Shown: positions 1 through 10,164, counted from the first letter of the stretch. The stretch: DNA of 64,000 nucleotides from Pseudomonas marginalis (GCF_008692035.1 NZ_VTFG01000002.1:124001-188000); one strand, 5' to 3'. Notes: generated from the letters alone by a model not told the origin. A program made the numbers and translations.

Positions 1-307
1 CCTGCCGGGTGATTCGCTGCAAACCGAAGAACAACTGCACGAAGCCGCCGCGCGTATCGGCACGACGATCTTCCATCCGGTCGGCACCTGTCGCATGGGC
101 AGCGATAAAGACGCGGTGGTCGACGCCCAGTTGCGCGTGCATGGCGTGCCCGGCCTGCGTATCGCCGATGCCTCGGTCATGCCGCGCATTACCTCCGGCA
201 ATACCTGTTCACCGACGCTGATGATCGCGGAAAAAGCCGCGCAGCTGATCCTTTCGCCGAACACAAGGAGTCTCGCCCCGGAGAAAGAACTGGTTCATGC
301 AATCTGA
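1..307 (+). CDS. GMC-family oxidoreductase, C-terminal fragment (choline dehydrogenase-like)
   Basis: This is the last ~101 codons of a flavin-dependent alcohol or choline dehydrogenase; the 5' part lies outside the window. The reading frame starts at base 2. It shows the conserved GMC C-terminal block: [10 protein letters not shown], then a segment with V-D-x-x-L-R-V-H-G-V, then the [15 protein letters not shown] motif that closes the FAD and substrate pocket. The first His of this block is expected to be the catalytic base. The downstream MFS permease follows after 65 bp, so the permease may import the substrate of this enzyme. The exact substrate cannot be told from the fragment. Confidence 0.9.
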   Translation, partial: LPGDSLQTEEQLHEAAARIGTTIFHPVGTCRMGSDKDAVVDAQLRVHGVPGLRIADASVMPRITSGNTCSPTLMIAEKAAQLILSPNTRSLAPEKELVHAI

Positions 308-311
308 ATAG

Positions 312-331
312 CGGCGCCAAACCTGGCGCCG
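312..331 (+). promoter_or_regulatory. Intercistronic hairpin between GMC gene and MFS gene
   Basis: A 7-bp perfect stem (CGGCGCC and GGCGCCG) with a 6-base loop lies just after the oxidoreductase stop codon. No T run follows, so it looks like an mRNA-stabilising or processing hairpin rather than an intrinsic terminator. Confidence 0.4.
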
Positions 332-372
332 ACAGTGGAACAACAATAAATAATCACTGTGAGGGCTTCCCG

Positions 373-1995
373 ATGTCAGAACATGCTCAAACCCTGGGCT
401 CGGCCACCAACGCGAGCACCGGTAACGAATCAAGAAAAGTCATCTTCGCCTCGTCCCTGGGGACGGTGTTCGAGTGGTATGACTTTTTCCTCTACGGCGC
501 CCTGGCGGCGGTAATCAGCAAGCAGTTCTTTGCCGGGGTCAACGACACCACGGCGTTTATCTTTGCCTTGATGGCCTTCGCGGCCGGCTTTGTGGTGCGC
601 CCGTTCGGCGCGCTGGTGTTCGGCCGCCTGGGCGACATGATCGGGCGCAAGTACACGTTCCTGGTGACCATCATCCTGATGGGCGTGGCGACCTTCTGCG
701 TCGGCCTGCTGCCAACCTACGCCAGCATCGGCATCGCGGCGCCGATCATCCTGATAGTGCTGCGCATGCTGCAAGGCCTGGCATTGGGCGGCGAGTACGG
801 CGGTGCGGCCACCTATGTGGCCGAGCATGCGCCGGCCGGCAAACGCGGCCTCAACACCAGCTGGATTCAATCCACCGCGACCCTCGGTTTGCTGCTGTCG
901 TTGCTGGTGGTGCTGGCATGCCGGTACTTCACCGGCGATCAGTTCGAAGTCTGGGGCTGGCGTATACCGTTCCTGTTCTCCATCGTGCTGCTGGGCATCT
1001 CGACGTGGATCCGCATGAGCCTGCATGAATCGCCGGCGTTCCTGAAGATGAAAGAGGAAGGCAAGGCCAGCAAGGCGCCCATCCGTGAATCCTTCGGCAA
1101 GTGGGAAAACCTCAAGGTCGTGTTGATCGCCTTGTTCAGCATCAACGGCGGCCAGGCGGTGACCTTCTACGCGGCGCAGTTTTACGTGTTGTTCTTCCTC
1201 ACGCAGTTCCTGCGGATGGACCCTGCCCTGGCCAACATGCTGCTGATTATCAGCGTGGTGATCGGCGCGCCGTTCTTTATCTTCTTTGGCTGGCTGTCCG
1301 ACAAGGTGGGTCGCAAGCCGGTGCTGATGCTTGGCTTGCTGCTGGCCACTGCGCTGTACTTCCCGATCTTCAAAGGCCTGGCGCACTACACCAACCCGGC
1401 GATGGACCAGGCCAGCCGCCAGGCACCGATCACCGTGCTGGCCGACCCGGCCACCTGTACTTTCCAGTTCGATCCGGTAGGCAAGGCAAAATTTGACAGC
1501 CCGTGCGACAAGGTCAAGACCTTCCTGGTCAAGCAAGGCCTGCCCTACAGCAGTGCCGCCGCCCCGGCCGGCAGCCCGGTGCAGGTCAGCGTGGGTGAAG
1601 TGCGCATCGACGGCTTCGACGAGGCAGCGCTGCGCGGTGCAGTGGCCCTGGCCGGCTACCCGACTTCTGCGGATGTGGCCCAGGTCAACAAGGTCATGGT
1701 GGTGGTGCTGATCGTGGTGCTGATCCTGATCGCCGCCATGTGCTACGGCCCGCTGGCGGCGCTGATGGTGGAACTGTTTCCAACGCGTATTCGCTACACC
1801 TCGATGTCCCTGCCCTACCACATCGGTAACGGCTGGTTTGGCGGGTTCCTGCCGACCGTGTCGTTTGCGCTGGTGGTGTACACCGGGGATATCTTCTATG
1901 GCTTGTGGTACCCGGTGGTGGTGACGGGGGTGAGCCTGATTGTCGGATTGTTTTGCCTTAAAGAAACGCGGCATGTGGATCTCGACAACAATTAA
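373..1995 (+). CDS. MFS transporter, metabolite:H+ symporter (MHS) family
   Basis: A 540-residue inner-membrane permease of the MHS group (alpha-ketoglutarate, proline/betaine and shikimate permease relatives). The N-terminus has the family pattern SLGTVFEWYDFFLYG, and the loop after TM2 has G-R-L-G-D-M-I-G-R-K. A second copy, W-L-S-D-K-V-G-R-K, follows TM8. Between residues ~335 and ~440 there is a hydrophilic insertion with two cysteines before membrane segments resume (VMVVVLIVVLILIAA), which explains the length above the usual 430-450 residues. A GAGGG ribosome site precedes the ATG by 8 bases. Substrate unknown; the upstream GMC dehydrogenase suggests a small polar alcohol or carboxylate. 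Confidence 0.85.
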   Translation: MSEHAQTLGSATNASTGNESRKVIFASSLGTVFEWYDFFLYGALAAVISKQFFAGVNDTTAFIFALMAFAAGFVVRPFGALVFGRLGDMIGRKYTFLVTIILMGVATFCVGLLPTYASIGIAAPIILIVLRMLQGLALGGEYGGAATYVAEHAPAGKRGLNTSWIQSTATLGLLLSLLVVLACRYFTGDQFEVWGWRIPFLFSIVLLGISTWIRMSLHESPAFLKMKEEGKASKAPIRESFGKWENLKVVLIALFSINGGQAVTFYAAQFYVLFFLTQFLRMDPALANMLLIISVVIGAPFFIFFGWLSDKVGRKPVLMLGLLLATALYFPIFKGLAHYTNPAMDQASRQAPITVLADPATCTFQFDPVGKAKFDSPCDKVKTFLVKQGLPYSSAAAPAGSPVQVSVGEVRIDGFDEAALRGAVALAGYPTSADVAQVNKVMVVVLIVVLILIAAMCYGPLAALMVELFPTRIRYTSMSLPYHIGNGWFGGFLPTVSFALVVYTGDIFYGLWYPVVVTGVSLIVGLFCLKETRHVDLDNN

Positions 1996-2023
1996 ACCGA
2001 TCGCCTGAACACAGGAGATCCCT

Positions 2024-2112
2024 TGTGGGAGGGGGCTTGCTCCCGATAGCGGTGGTTCAGTCACAGTTGCGTTGACTGATATGGCGCTATCGGGAGCAAG
2101 CCCCCTCCCACA
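2024..2112. repeat. REP-type inverted repeat
   Basis: Two perfect 27-bp arms (2024-2050 and 2086-2112) carry the P. fluorescens REP core GTGGGAGGGGGCTTGCTCCC in opposite orientation, separated by 35 bp. It sits between the MFS gene and topB and can form a large cruciform or transcript hairpin. Confidence 0.85.
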
Positions 2113-2224
2113 TTTATTTCCGCAACGCTTACACGAATTGCTGTACATCCATACAGATAATAGTTGCTCAAATTCCTCTGACTGAGCATCCTGCAAAGCA
2201 TCAACCCGATCTGATGTGATGACC

Positions 2225-4174
2225 ATGCGGCTGTACCTCTGTGAAAAACCCTCCCAGGCCAAGGACATCGCGGCCGTGCTCGGCGCCAGTCGCCGTGGCG
2301 ACGGTTGCTGGTTGGGCAATGGGGTCACCGTCACCTGGTGCATCGGCCACCTGCTGGAAACCGCCCCGCCCGACGCCTACGACGCCAAATACAAACGCTG
2401 GGTACTGGCCGACCTGCCAATCGTCCCGGAAAAATGGAAGATGCTGGTCAAGCCCAAGACCGCCAGCCAGTTCAAGGCCGTCAAGCGCCTGCTGGGGGAA
2501 GCCCAGGAACTGGTGATCGCCACCGACGCCGACCGTGAAGGCGAGATGATCGCCCGCGAACTGGTCGAGCATTGCCGCTATCGCGGGCCGATCCAGCGGC
2601 TGTGGCTGTCGGCGCTGGACGATGCCTCCATCCGCAAGGCCCTGGCGGCGCTCAAGCCCGGCGCCGAAACCTTCAGCCTGTACCACTCGGCCCTGGGCCG
2701 CTCCCGCGCCGACTGGCTGATCGGCATGAACATGAGTCGCCTGTTTACCCTGCTGGGGCGTCAATCCGGCTATCAGGGCGTGCTGCCGGTGGGCCGGGTG
2801 CAAACACCGACCTTGCGCCTGGTGGTGGACCGCGACCGCAGCATCGCCGACTTCGTGCCCGTGGCGTACTGGGCCATTGATGTGGACCTGCGCCACCAAT
2901 CCATGACGTTTACCGCACAATGGCGCGCGACTGAAGATGCCTGTGACGACCAGGGCCGCTGCCTTGACCCGCAGCTGGCCCGGGACGCTGCCGACGCCAT
3001 GACCAACGCCGCCGGCGCACGCCTGATCAAGCTGCGCACCGAACGCATGCGCGAGGTGGCCCCCCTGCTCTTCGACCTCGGCACCCTGCAGGAGATCTGC
3101 TCGAAGAAACTCGGCCTCGGCGCCCAGGAAACCCTGGATATCGCCCAATCCCTCTACGAAACCCACAAGGTCATCACCTACCCCCGCAGTGACTGTGGTT
3201 ACCTGCCATTGAGCCAGCACAGCGAGGCGCCGAAGATTCTCGCCGCATTGGGCCGTGGGGATGCGGCAGTCAATGAGCTGATGCCGCATATCGATCCCCT
3301 GCACCGCTCACGGGCCTGGAACGATGCCAAGGTCAGCGCGCACCACGGCATCATTCCCACCGGCGCCGGCAAGGACGTCGGCCAACTCACCGGAAAGCAC
3401 CGTGCGGTCTACACCTTGATTCGCGCGCGCTACCTGGCGCAGTTCCTGCCCAACCATGAATACGATCGCACCCAGGCGGATTTCGACTGTGCGGGCCAGG
3501 CGTTGCGTGCGGTGGGCAAAGTGGTGATCGAACCAGGCTGGAAACGTGCCTTGCCCGAAGCCCTGGCTCCGGCGAAGGGCCGTGAAGCATCGGCGCCCCA
3601 GGCCTTGCCGACACTGGTGCAGGGCCAGGATTACGGCGTGGCCAAGGTCAACCTCAAGGACCTGTGGACCCAGCCACCCAAGCCCTTTACCGAAGGTGAC
3701 CTGATCAAGGCGATGAAAAACGTCGCCAAACTGGTGGAAGACCCGCTGCTCAAGCAAAAGCTCAAGGACACCACCGGCATCGGCACCGAAGCCACCCGCG
3801 CCGGGATTATCCAGGGCCTGCTCGACCGCGGTTACCTGGTGAAGAACGGCAAGGCGCTGTCGGCCACCCCGGCAGCCTTCAGCCTGATCGACGCGGTGCC
3901 CCGCGCCATTGCCGACCCCGGCACCACCGCGATCTGGGAGCAAGCGCTGGACATGGTGCAAAGCGGTGAGATGAGCCTGGAAGAATTCGTCGCCAAGCAG
4001 GCGGCGTGGATGAGCAAGCAAGTGGCCCGTTGCAACGGCATGCGCATGACCATCAGCGGGCCGGCCAGCCCGCCGGGCCGAGGTGCTGCGCCGTGGAAAA
4101 AGAAGCGCAAGTCGGCCCCTCGCAAGACCGCCACTGGCCCAGAGCGCGCCAGGAAACCGAAAAAAACCGGGTGA
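2225..4174 (+). CDS. topB: DNA topoisomerase III
   Basis: A type IA topoisomerase of ~649 residues that relaxes and decatenates DNA. The start MRLYLCEKPSQAKDI is the TopB N-terminus. The Toprim acidic motif ATDADREGE is near residue 99, and the active-site tyrosine is in VITYPRSDCGYL near residue 319. The C-terminus ends in a basic Lys/Arg/Pro-rich tail typical of bacterial TopB. In-frame GTG at 2216 and ATG at 2219 are possible alternative starts; 2225 fits the family N-terminus best. It is a single gene after a REP element, with no obvious partner. Confidence 0.95.
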   Translation: MRLYLCEKPSQAKDIAAVLGASRRGDGCWLGNGVTVTWCIGHLLETAPPDAYDAKYKRWVLADLPIVPEKWKMLVKPKTASQFKAVKRLLGEAQELVIATDADREGEMIARELVEHCRYRGPIQRLWLSALDDASIRKALAALKPGAETFSLYHSALGRSRADWLIGMNMSRLFTLLGRQSGYQGVLPVGRVQTPTLRLVVDRDRSIADFVPVAYWAIDVDLRHQSMTFTAQWRATEDACDDQGRCLDPQLARDAADAMTNAAGARLIKLRTERMREVAPLLFDLGTLQEICSKKLGLGAQETLDIAQSLYETHKVITYPRSDCGYLPLSQHSEAPKILAALGRGDAAVNELMPHIDPLHRSRAWNDAKVSAHHGIIPTGAGKDVGQLTGKHRAVYTLIRARYLAQFLPNHEYDRTQADFDCAGQALRAVGKVVIEPGWKRALPEALAPAKGREASAPQALPTLVQGQDYGVAKVNLKDLWTQPPKPFTEGDLIKAMKNVAKLVEDPLLKQKLKDTTGIGTEATRAGIIQGLLDRGYLVKNGKALSATPAAFSLIDAVPRAIADPGTTAIWEQALDMVQSGEMSLEEFVAKQAAWMSKQVARCNGMRMTISGPASPPGRGAAPWKKKRKSAPRKTATGPERARKPKKTG

Positions 4175-4293
4175 AAGGCGAAAAAAACCGGCGAATGACG
4201 TTTTTCGACGGGTTTAACGCCGCATTGGACCTTGCCCCGGCGAGTGCCGTCTAGGATTCTGTAGGGGATAACAACAACACCGGAGTGGCCGCC

Positions 4294-4734
4294 ATGAAAA
4301 CCGTCGCACAATTGCTCAAAGCCAAGGACCAGAAAAACCAGGACGTCCACACCATCCAATGGGACCACACTGTGTTTGAGGCGCTGGTGCGGATGTCGGA
4401 GAAAAACGTCGGCGCCTTGCCGGTGGTCAAGGAAGGCACGGTGGTGGGGATCATCAGCGAACGCGATTACGCACGCAAAATAATGCTCAAGGGCCTATCG
4501 TCGGTCACTACAAAGGTCCATGAGGTCATGAGCTCGCCGGTGATCACCGTCGATACCCATAAAAGTGTCGAAGCGTGCATGAACATCATGACCGACAGTC
4601 ACCTGCGCCACCTGCCGGTGGTCGAAGACGGCAAACTGCTGGGCCTGCTCTCCATCGGTGACCTGGTCAAGGAAGCCATCGCCGAACAGGCAGACCTGAT
4701 CAAGCAGTTGGAGCAGTACATCCGCGGCGAATAG
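4294..4734 (+). CDS. CBS-domain pair protein
   Basis: A 146-residue stand-alone protein with two CBS motifs, roughly residues 15-70 and 75-140 (pattern G-A-L-P-V-V, then G-I-I-S-E-R-D-Y, and L-R-H-L-P-V-V then L-G-L-L-S-I-G-D-L-V). Such Bateman modules bind adenine nucleotides and regulate partners. The ATG at 4294 follows CCGGAGTGG as ribosome site. The sirtuin gene starts 8 bp downstream, so the two are probably cotranscribed. The combination of an adenosine-ligand sensor and an NAD-dependent deacylase hints at energy or NAD sensing, but that is inference. Confidence 0.85.
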   Translation: MKTVAQLLKAKDQKNQDVHTIQWDHTVFEALVRMSEKNVGALPVVKEGTVVGIISERDYARKIMLKGLSSVTTKVHEVMSSPVITVDTHKSVEACMNIMTDSHLRHLPVVEDGKLLGLLSIGDLVKEAIAEQADLIKQLEQYIRGE

Positions 4735-4742
4735 GGGACCCC

Positions 4743-5606
4743 ATGCTCGACACCCTGGAACATCAACAGGACCACCTCGACACCCTGCACCGCGCCATGG
4801 CCGAACGGCGCTTCCTGGTATTGACCGGTGCGGGCATCAGCACGTCGTCGGGAATCCCCGACTACCGCGACAGCGAAGGCGTGCGCCGGGGCAAGGCGCC
4901 GATGATGTACCAGGAGTTCCTCGCCACTGCCCAGGCGCGGCGGCGCTATTGGGCACGGGCGATGCTGGGGTGGCCGAGGGTACGTATCGCCCAGCCGAAC
5001 AACGCTCACCGGGCACTGGCGACCTTGCAACAACGCCAGCACATCAGCGGCCTGATCACGCAAAACGTCGACACCTTGCATGACCAGGCCGGCAGCCATG
5101 ACGTGATCGAATTGCACGGCAGCCTGCACCGGGTGCTGTGCCTGGATTGCCAGTTGCACAGCACGCGCGACCTGATCCAGCGCCAGATGGAAATCGATAA
5201 CCCGTACCTGGCGCAAGTCCATGCGGTACAGGCGCCTGATGGTGACACCTTGCTCGACCCCGCGTTTGAAGAGCGCTTCCAGGTCCCCCGCTGCCCCGAT
5301 TGCCAGGGTGAGCGACTGAAACCGGACGTGGTGTTTTTTGGCGAGAACGTCGCACCGGCGACGGCGGCCAGGGCGATGGCGGCGGTAGCGCATGCCGAGG
5401 GGCTGCTGGTGGTAGGTTCATCGCTGATGGCTTACTCCGCATTTCGCCTGTGCAAGGCAATGGTCGAACAGGGCAAGCCGGTGATCGCCATCAACCTGGG
5501 CAAGACCCGGGGTGATGAGTTGTTGCAGGTAAAGATCGAAACCTCGTGCGAACAGCTTCTGCCCTTGTTGGCAGACCGCCTGCAGTCAACCCCTCCTCAG
5601 CCATAG
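4743..5606 (+). CDS. NAD-dependent protein deacylase (sirtuin, SIR2 family)
   Basis: A 287-residue SIR2 protein that removes acyl groups from lysines using NAD. The Rossmann motif LTGAGISTSSGIPDYRD begins near residue 27, the NAD-site motif ITQNVDTLHDQAG is near residue 104, and the catalytic histidine is in IELHGSLHRV. A four-cysteine zinc site is seen as C-L-D-C and later C-P-D-C. The motif LKPDVVFFGENV follows. Length and motifs fit the class II (SIRT4-like) bacterial group. It lies 8 bp behind the CBS-domain gene in an apparent operon. Confidence 0.9.
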   Translation: MLDTLEHQQDHLDTLHRAMAERRFLVLTGAGISTSSGIPDYRDSEGVRRGKAPMMYQEFLATAQARRRYWARAMLGWPRVRIAQPNNAHRALATLQQRQHISGLITQNVDTLHDQAGSHDVIELHGSLHRVLCLDCQLHSTRDLIQRQMEIDNPYLAQVHAVQAPDGDTLLDPAFEERFQVPRCPDCQGERLKPDVVFFGENVAPATAARAMAAVAHAEGLLVVGSSLMAYSAFRLCKAMVEQGKPVIAINLGKTRGDELLQVKIETSCEQLLPLLADRLQSTPPQP

Positions 5607-6070
5607 CGACCGTCCAGCGCAAAAAATGACGCTCGAGTCACGCATTTGCCGTATCTCCCCATAGCCACGACGAATTATGTAGTGATCAAAAATAATCACT
5701 ACATAAGCGTTGACGTAACCTTTTTGTCCTTGCATGATCTAGACGTCTCCCGGATCGGGAGCGTTGGTAACAAGCGTTTTGAACAAGCTCGTCTGACCGC
5801 CGAGCTGTTTTTTCCGGATGTGCACTGCCCACAAGGCAGATTGATGAAGCTGACCGACCCGAAAGGATCGGTACAAGGCGCTCAAATGCGGCTTGTCTTC
5901 GTTATGAAACCATTGCGTAGCAGTTCATCAGCAAGACTACATGCATCAGGTTCAAGACCCTGCCCGTATTCGGCAGACCGTCACTGACGCCCGGTTTTCC
6001 AAGCCGGAGACAACTAAGCAGTTTTAACGGAATCAACTGATAGATCGCCAACTGGTCAAGGGGCTTACAC
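5607..6070. other. 464-bp gap without a supported gene
   Basis: The gap between the sirtuin gene and the next gene is visibly AT-richer at its left end. It contains the 12-bp palindrome listed separately, a small inverted repeat CTCCCG-GAT-CGGGAG near 5746-5760, and a weaker ACCGA/TCGGT pair near 5851-5873. A 113-codon open frame across 5646-5987 has unnatural composition and overlaps the palindrome, so I do not call it. The right part could be a long 5' leader of the 6071 gene or hold a small RNA. Confidence 0.5.
5675..5706. promoter_or_regulatory. Palindromic operator-like site
   Basis: Perfect 12-bp inverted repeat TTATGTAGTGAT / ATCACTACATAA with an 8-bp A/T-rich spacer (CAAAAATA). Its size and symmetry fit a dimeric repressor site. 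There is no T run, so a terminator is unlikely. The regulator and the controlled transcript are unknown. Confidence 0.55.
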
Positions 6071-6400
6071 ATGAATCTGAACAACCAACCAACTATCGAT
6101 GAATTGGCTGAGATGTTCGCAGCGCAGAAAGACACACTCGACGACCATATCCTGTGGATTGGCAAATCGGGCGAAGTGCAAATCGACTGCCTGGCGCCCC
6201 ACACTGAAGAAGCCGAGTTCGACCGCAATAACCGTGAACTGGCGGCGCGCCTGAAGATGTACCGCCGTGGCCAGGGTTATGTCGGCAAGAAGGCCGCGGC
6301 CGATCGCAACTTTATCGAGCAAGTATTCCACACACTTAATACCGAATGGCAGAACCTCAAAGGCCAATCGCACGTTAAAGTGATTGATAGATACTGCTGA
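6071..6400 (+). CDS. Conserved hypothetical protein, 109 residues
   Basis: A small soluble acidic/basic mixed protein with no signal peptide or membrane segment. The sequence reads as a real gene: an AAGGGG ribosome site sits 9 bases before the ATG, codon use is normal for the replicon, and a clear terminator follows the stop codon. I recognise no domain. It is preceded by a 464-bp gap and is its own transcription unit. Confidence 0.75.
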   Translation: MNLNNQPTIDELAEMFAAQKDTLDDHILWIGKSGEVQIDCLAPHTEEAEFDRNNRELAARLKMYRRGQGYVGKKAAADRNFIEQVFHTLNTEWQNLKGQSHVKVIDRYC

Positions 6401-6421
6401 TAACAGTGCACCTTTAAATTT

Positions 6422-6454
6422 AAGCCCGCTGGTCTATTCGAGCGGGCTTTTTAA
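6422..6454 (+). terminator. Intrinsic terminator (bidirectional)
   Basis: Perfect 9-bp stem AAGCCCGCT / AGCGGGCTT with a 10-base loop, followed by a T-rich stretch. It lies between the convergent 6071 gene and the LysR gene and can serve both strands. Confidence 0.9.
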
Positions 6455-6462
6455 TACCTGTT

Positions 6463-7368
6463 TTATAACACCGCCGGAAACCTGCCCTTCCCCGCCTCAT
6501 CCCGAAAAATATCAAACAACACCTGCGCCGCCGCCGACAGTTCATGCCCAGGCTTGGTCAGCACGCCAATCGGCCGCTCGATCACCGGATCGGTCAAGGT
6601 GATGCAATGCGCCCCCGCCTCCTGCATCTGCTGCGCACACAAGGCCGGTACGGCGCTGACACCCAGGCCGCTGGCGACCATCTTGCCCACGGTTGCCAAT
6701 TGATGGCTCTCCAAGGCCACCGGCAGCTTCATCTTCAAGGCCCCCAGGTGCTCCTCCAGCATCACCCGCACCGTGGAAGGCCGCTGCAACGTAATGAACG
6801 GGTGCTCCAGCAAGGTTTTCCAGTCGACCTCGGCACACTGTGCCAGCAGTGAATCACCGGGCACCACCGCAATGAAGCGGTCCAGGTACAACGGTGTAAA
6901 GGCCAGCGACGAGCCTTCCGAGGGTTCAAACGCCACGCCCAGTTCCACATGGCGGTCGCGAACCATCTCCAGCACTTGCTCGTTGATCAAGTCATGCACC
7001 GTCACGTTCACCTGGGGGTAACGTGCGCGGAATATCTTCAGGATCGGCGGCAGCAGGTTGCCGGCAAACGACGGCATCGCCGCCACGGTCACCCGCCCGC
7101 GTTGCAGGGTGAACAGCTGACGCAGCTCGTCCTCGGCATTGTCCCAATCGGCCATCAGCCGACGGGCCAGGGGCAGCAGGGATTCGCCCTCGGGCGTGAG
7201 CGCCACGTTGCGCGTATTGCGGCTGAACAAGCGCCCGCCCAGCCCTTCCTCCAAGCCTTTGATGGTCAGGCTCAACGCCGATTGAGAGAGGTGCAGGCGC
7301 TCGCAGGCGGCGGCAAAACTCAGGCTTTGGGCCACGGCCAGAAAGGCACGCATCTGTTTAACGGTCAT
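6463..7368 (-). CDS. LysR-family transcriptional regulator of the CoA-transferase/thiolase operon
   Basis: A 301-residue LTTR. The N-terminal winged helix-turn-helix (residues 1-60) has the pattern MRAFLAVAQSLSFAAACERL, then LSQSALSLTIKGLEEGLGG and LFSRNTRNVALTPEG. The rest is a periplasmic-binding-like effector domain. It is divergent from the 3-oxoacid CoA-transferase genes, separated by ~133 bp, which is the usual layout of an LTTR and its target. The inducer is probably acetoacetate or another short 3-oxoacid, by inference from the neighbours. Confidence 0.9.
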   Translation of the reverse strand: MTVKQMRAFLAVAQSLSFAAACERLHLSQSALSLTIKGLEEGLGGRLFSRNTRNVALTPEGESLLPLARRLMADWDNAEDELRQLFTLQRGRVTVAAMPSFAGNLLPPILKIFRARYPQVNVTVHDLINEQVLEMVRDRHVELGVAFEPSEGSSLAFTPLYLDRFIAVVPGDSLLAQCAEVDWKTLLEHPFITLQRPSTVRVMLEEHLGALKMKLPVALESHQLATVGKMVASGLGVSAVPALCAQQMQEAGAHCITLTDPVIERPIGVLTKPGHELSAAAQVLFDIFRDEAGKGRFPAVL

Positions 7369-7407
7369 GGCGCTACTCCGGGCGGCGGGTTGACTATGCT
7401 GTTTTCT

Positions 7408-7446
7408 AAATCAATCAACCTTAAAAAACAACTTAACAAATCAATC
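7408..7446. promoter_or_regulatory. Direct repeats in the LysR/CoA-transferase divergent promoter
   Basis: AAATCAATC occurs at 7408-7416 and again at 7438-7446, a spacing of 30 bp or about three helical turns. The segment between is A/T-rich. This is a candidate binding region for the divergently encoded LysR protein. Confidence 0.4.
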
Positions 7447-7501
7447 CGTCGGCGCAACACTCGATTCATTGGCTGGCCCACAAACAATAAAAGAGGTGCA
7501 T

Positions 7502-8200
7502 ATGGCAGGTTTCGATAAACGCGTGGCGTCCTACGAGGAAGCACTGGCAGGCCTGGAAGACGGCATGACCGTGCTCTCCGGTGGTTTCGGCTTGTGCGGA
7601 ATTCCGGAAAACCTCATCAATGAGATCAAGCGCAAAGGCACCCGTGACCTCACCGTGGTTTCCAATAACTGCGGCGTCGACGGCTTTGGCCTGGGTGTGC
7701 TGCTGGAAGAAAAGCAGATCAGCAAGGTGATCGCTTCCTACGTCGGTGAAAACGCCCTGTTCGAGAAGCAGTTGCTCAGCGGCGAAATCGAAGTGGTCCT
7801 CACCCCCCAAGGCACCCTGGCGGAAAAAATGCGCGCAGGCGGCGCCGGTATCCCCGCCTTCTTCACCGCCACCGGCGTCGGTACTCCGGTGGCCGAAGGC
7901 AAGGAAACCCGCGAATTCAACGGTCGCCCGTACCTGATGGAAGAATCCATCACCGGCGACTTCGCCATCGTCAAAGGTTGGAAAGCCGACCACTTCGGCA
8001 ACGTCATCTATCGCCACACCGCCCAGAACTTCAACCCGCTGGCCGCCACCGCCGGCAGGATCACCGTGGTCGAGGTCGAGGAAATCGTCGAACCGGGCGA
8101 GCTGGACCCGGCGCAGATCCACACCCCTGGCATCTACGTCGACCGGATCATCTGCGGCACGTTCGAGAAGCGCATCGAACAGCGCACCGTGCGCAAATAA
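7502..8200 (+). CDS. 3-oxoacid CoA-transferase subunit A
   Basis: A 232-residue alpha subunit of the succinyl/acetate-CoA:3-oxoacid CoA-transferase family (ScoA/AtoD-like). It begins [15 protein letters not shown] and has the glycine-rich CoA loop [12 protein letters not shown] near residue 24, then [15 protein letters not shown]. The enzyme activates acetoacetate to acetoacetyl-CoA. An AGAGG ribosome site precedes the ATG. The B subunit follows after 34 bp and the thiolase after that, so the three genes form a ketone-body utilisation operon. Confidence 0.93.
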   Translation: MAGFDKRVASYEEALAGLEDGMTVLSGGFGLCGIPENLINEIKRKGTRDLTVVSNNCGVDGFGLGVLLEEKQISKVIASYVGENALFEKQLLSGEIEVVLTPQGTLAEKMRAGGAGIPAFFTATGVGTPVAEGKETREFNGRPYLMEESITGDFAIVKGWKADHFGNVIYRHTAQNFNPLAATAGRITVVEVEEIVEPGELDPAQIHTPGIYVDRIICGTFEKRIEQRTVRK

Positions 8201-8234
8201 TCCGCCTCCAGCCCGAACAATAAGGACTCATAAA

Positions 8235-8894
8235 ATGGCTCTTACCCGCGAACAAATGGCTCAACGCGTCGCCCGCGAAATGCAGGACGGTTTCTACGTC
8301 AACCTGGGCATCGGCATTCCGACCCTGGTGGCCAACTACATCCCCGAAGGCATGGAAGTCATGCTGCAGTCGGAAAACGGCCTGCTCGGCATGGGCCCGT
8401 TTCCTACCGAAGACACCATCGATGCCGACATGATCAATGCCGGCAAACAGACCGTGACGGCGCGCATCGGCGCCTCGATCTTCTCCTCCGCCGAATCCTT
8501 CGCGATGATTCGCGGCGGCCACGTCGACCTCACCGTGCTCGGCGCCTTTGAAGTGGACGTACACGGCAACATCGCCTCGTGGATGATCCCCGGCAAACTG
8601 GTCAAGGGCATGGGCGGCGCCATGGACCTGGTGGCCGGTGCGGAAAACATCATCGTGATCATGACCCACGCCTCCAAGGACGGTGAGTCCAAGTTGCTCA
8701 GCCAATGCAGCCTGCCGCTGACCGGCGCCAACTGCATCAAGCGCGTACTGACGGACCTGGCGTACCTGGAAATCGAAAATGGCGCTTTTGTCCTCAAGGA
8801 ACGCGCACCTGGCGTCAGCGTTGAAGAGATTGTGAGCAAGACCGCCGGTAAACTGATCGTCCCGGACCACGTTCCAGAAATGCACTTCCAGTGA
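8235..8894 (+). CDS. 3-oxoacid CoA-transferase subunit B
   Basis: A 219-residue beta subunit. The catalytic glutamate that forms the CoA thioester is in the motif SENGLLGMG (Glu47). The motif [15 protein letters not shown] follows. It pairs with the upstream A subunit; the thiolase gene starts 11 bp after its stop. Start ATG has an AAGGACTC ribosome site. Confidence 0.93.
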   Translation: MALTREQMAQRVAREMQDGFYVNLGIGIPTLVANYIPEGMEVMLQSENGLLGMGPFPTEDTIDADMINAGKQTVTARIGASIFSSAESFAMIRGGHVDLTVLGAFEVDVHGNIASWMIPGKLVKGMGGAMDLVAGAENIIVIMTHASKDGESKLLSQCSLPLTGANCIKRVLTDLAYLEIENGAFVLKERAPGVSVEEIVSKTAGKLIVPDHVPEMHFQ

Positions 8895-8905
8895 GGACAG
8901 ATTCC

Positions 8906-10087
<1,182 letters not shown>

Positions 10088-10103
10088 TAAACGAGCAACA
10101 CGG

Positions 10104-10140
10104 AAAAGGCCCGGCTCCACGAAAAGCCAGGCCTTTTCTT
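10104..10140 (+). terminator. Intrinsic terminator after the thiolase gene
   Basis: Stem AAAAGGCC / GGCCTTTT with an inner GGCT/AGCC pairing, followed by TTTTCTTT, 17 bp after the stop codon. Confidence 0.85.
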
Positions 10141-10164
10141 TATGCGGTTTCCCTGAACAAACAC

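Noticed and set aside
430-2343. Long 637-codon open frame on the minus strand opposite the MFS gene
   Set aside because: Its product is a His/Gln/Arg-rich composition artefact typical of antisense frames in GC-rich genes; the plus-strand MFS gene has clear motifs.
5646-5987. 113-codon frame in the gap after the sirtuin gene
   Set aside because: Unnatural composition, no ribosome site, and it runs across a strong palindrome; better explained as non-coding.
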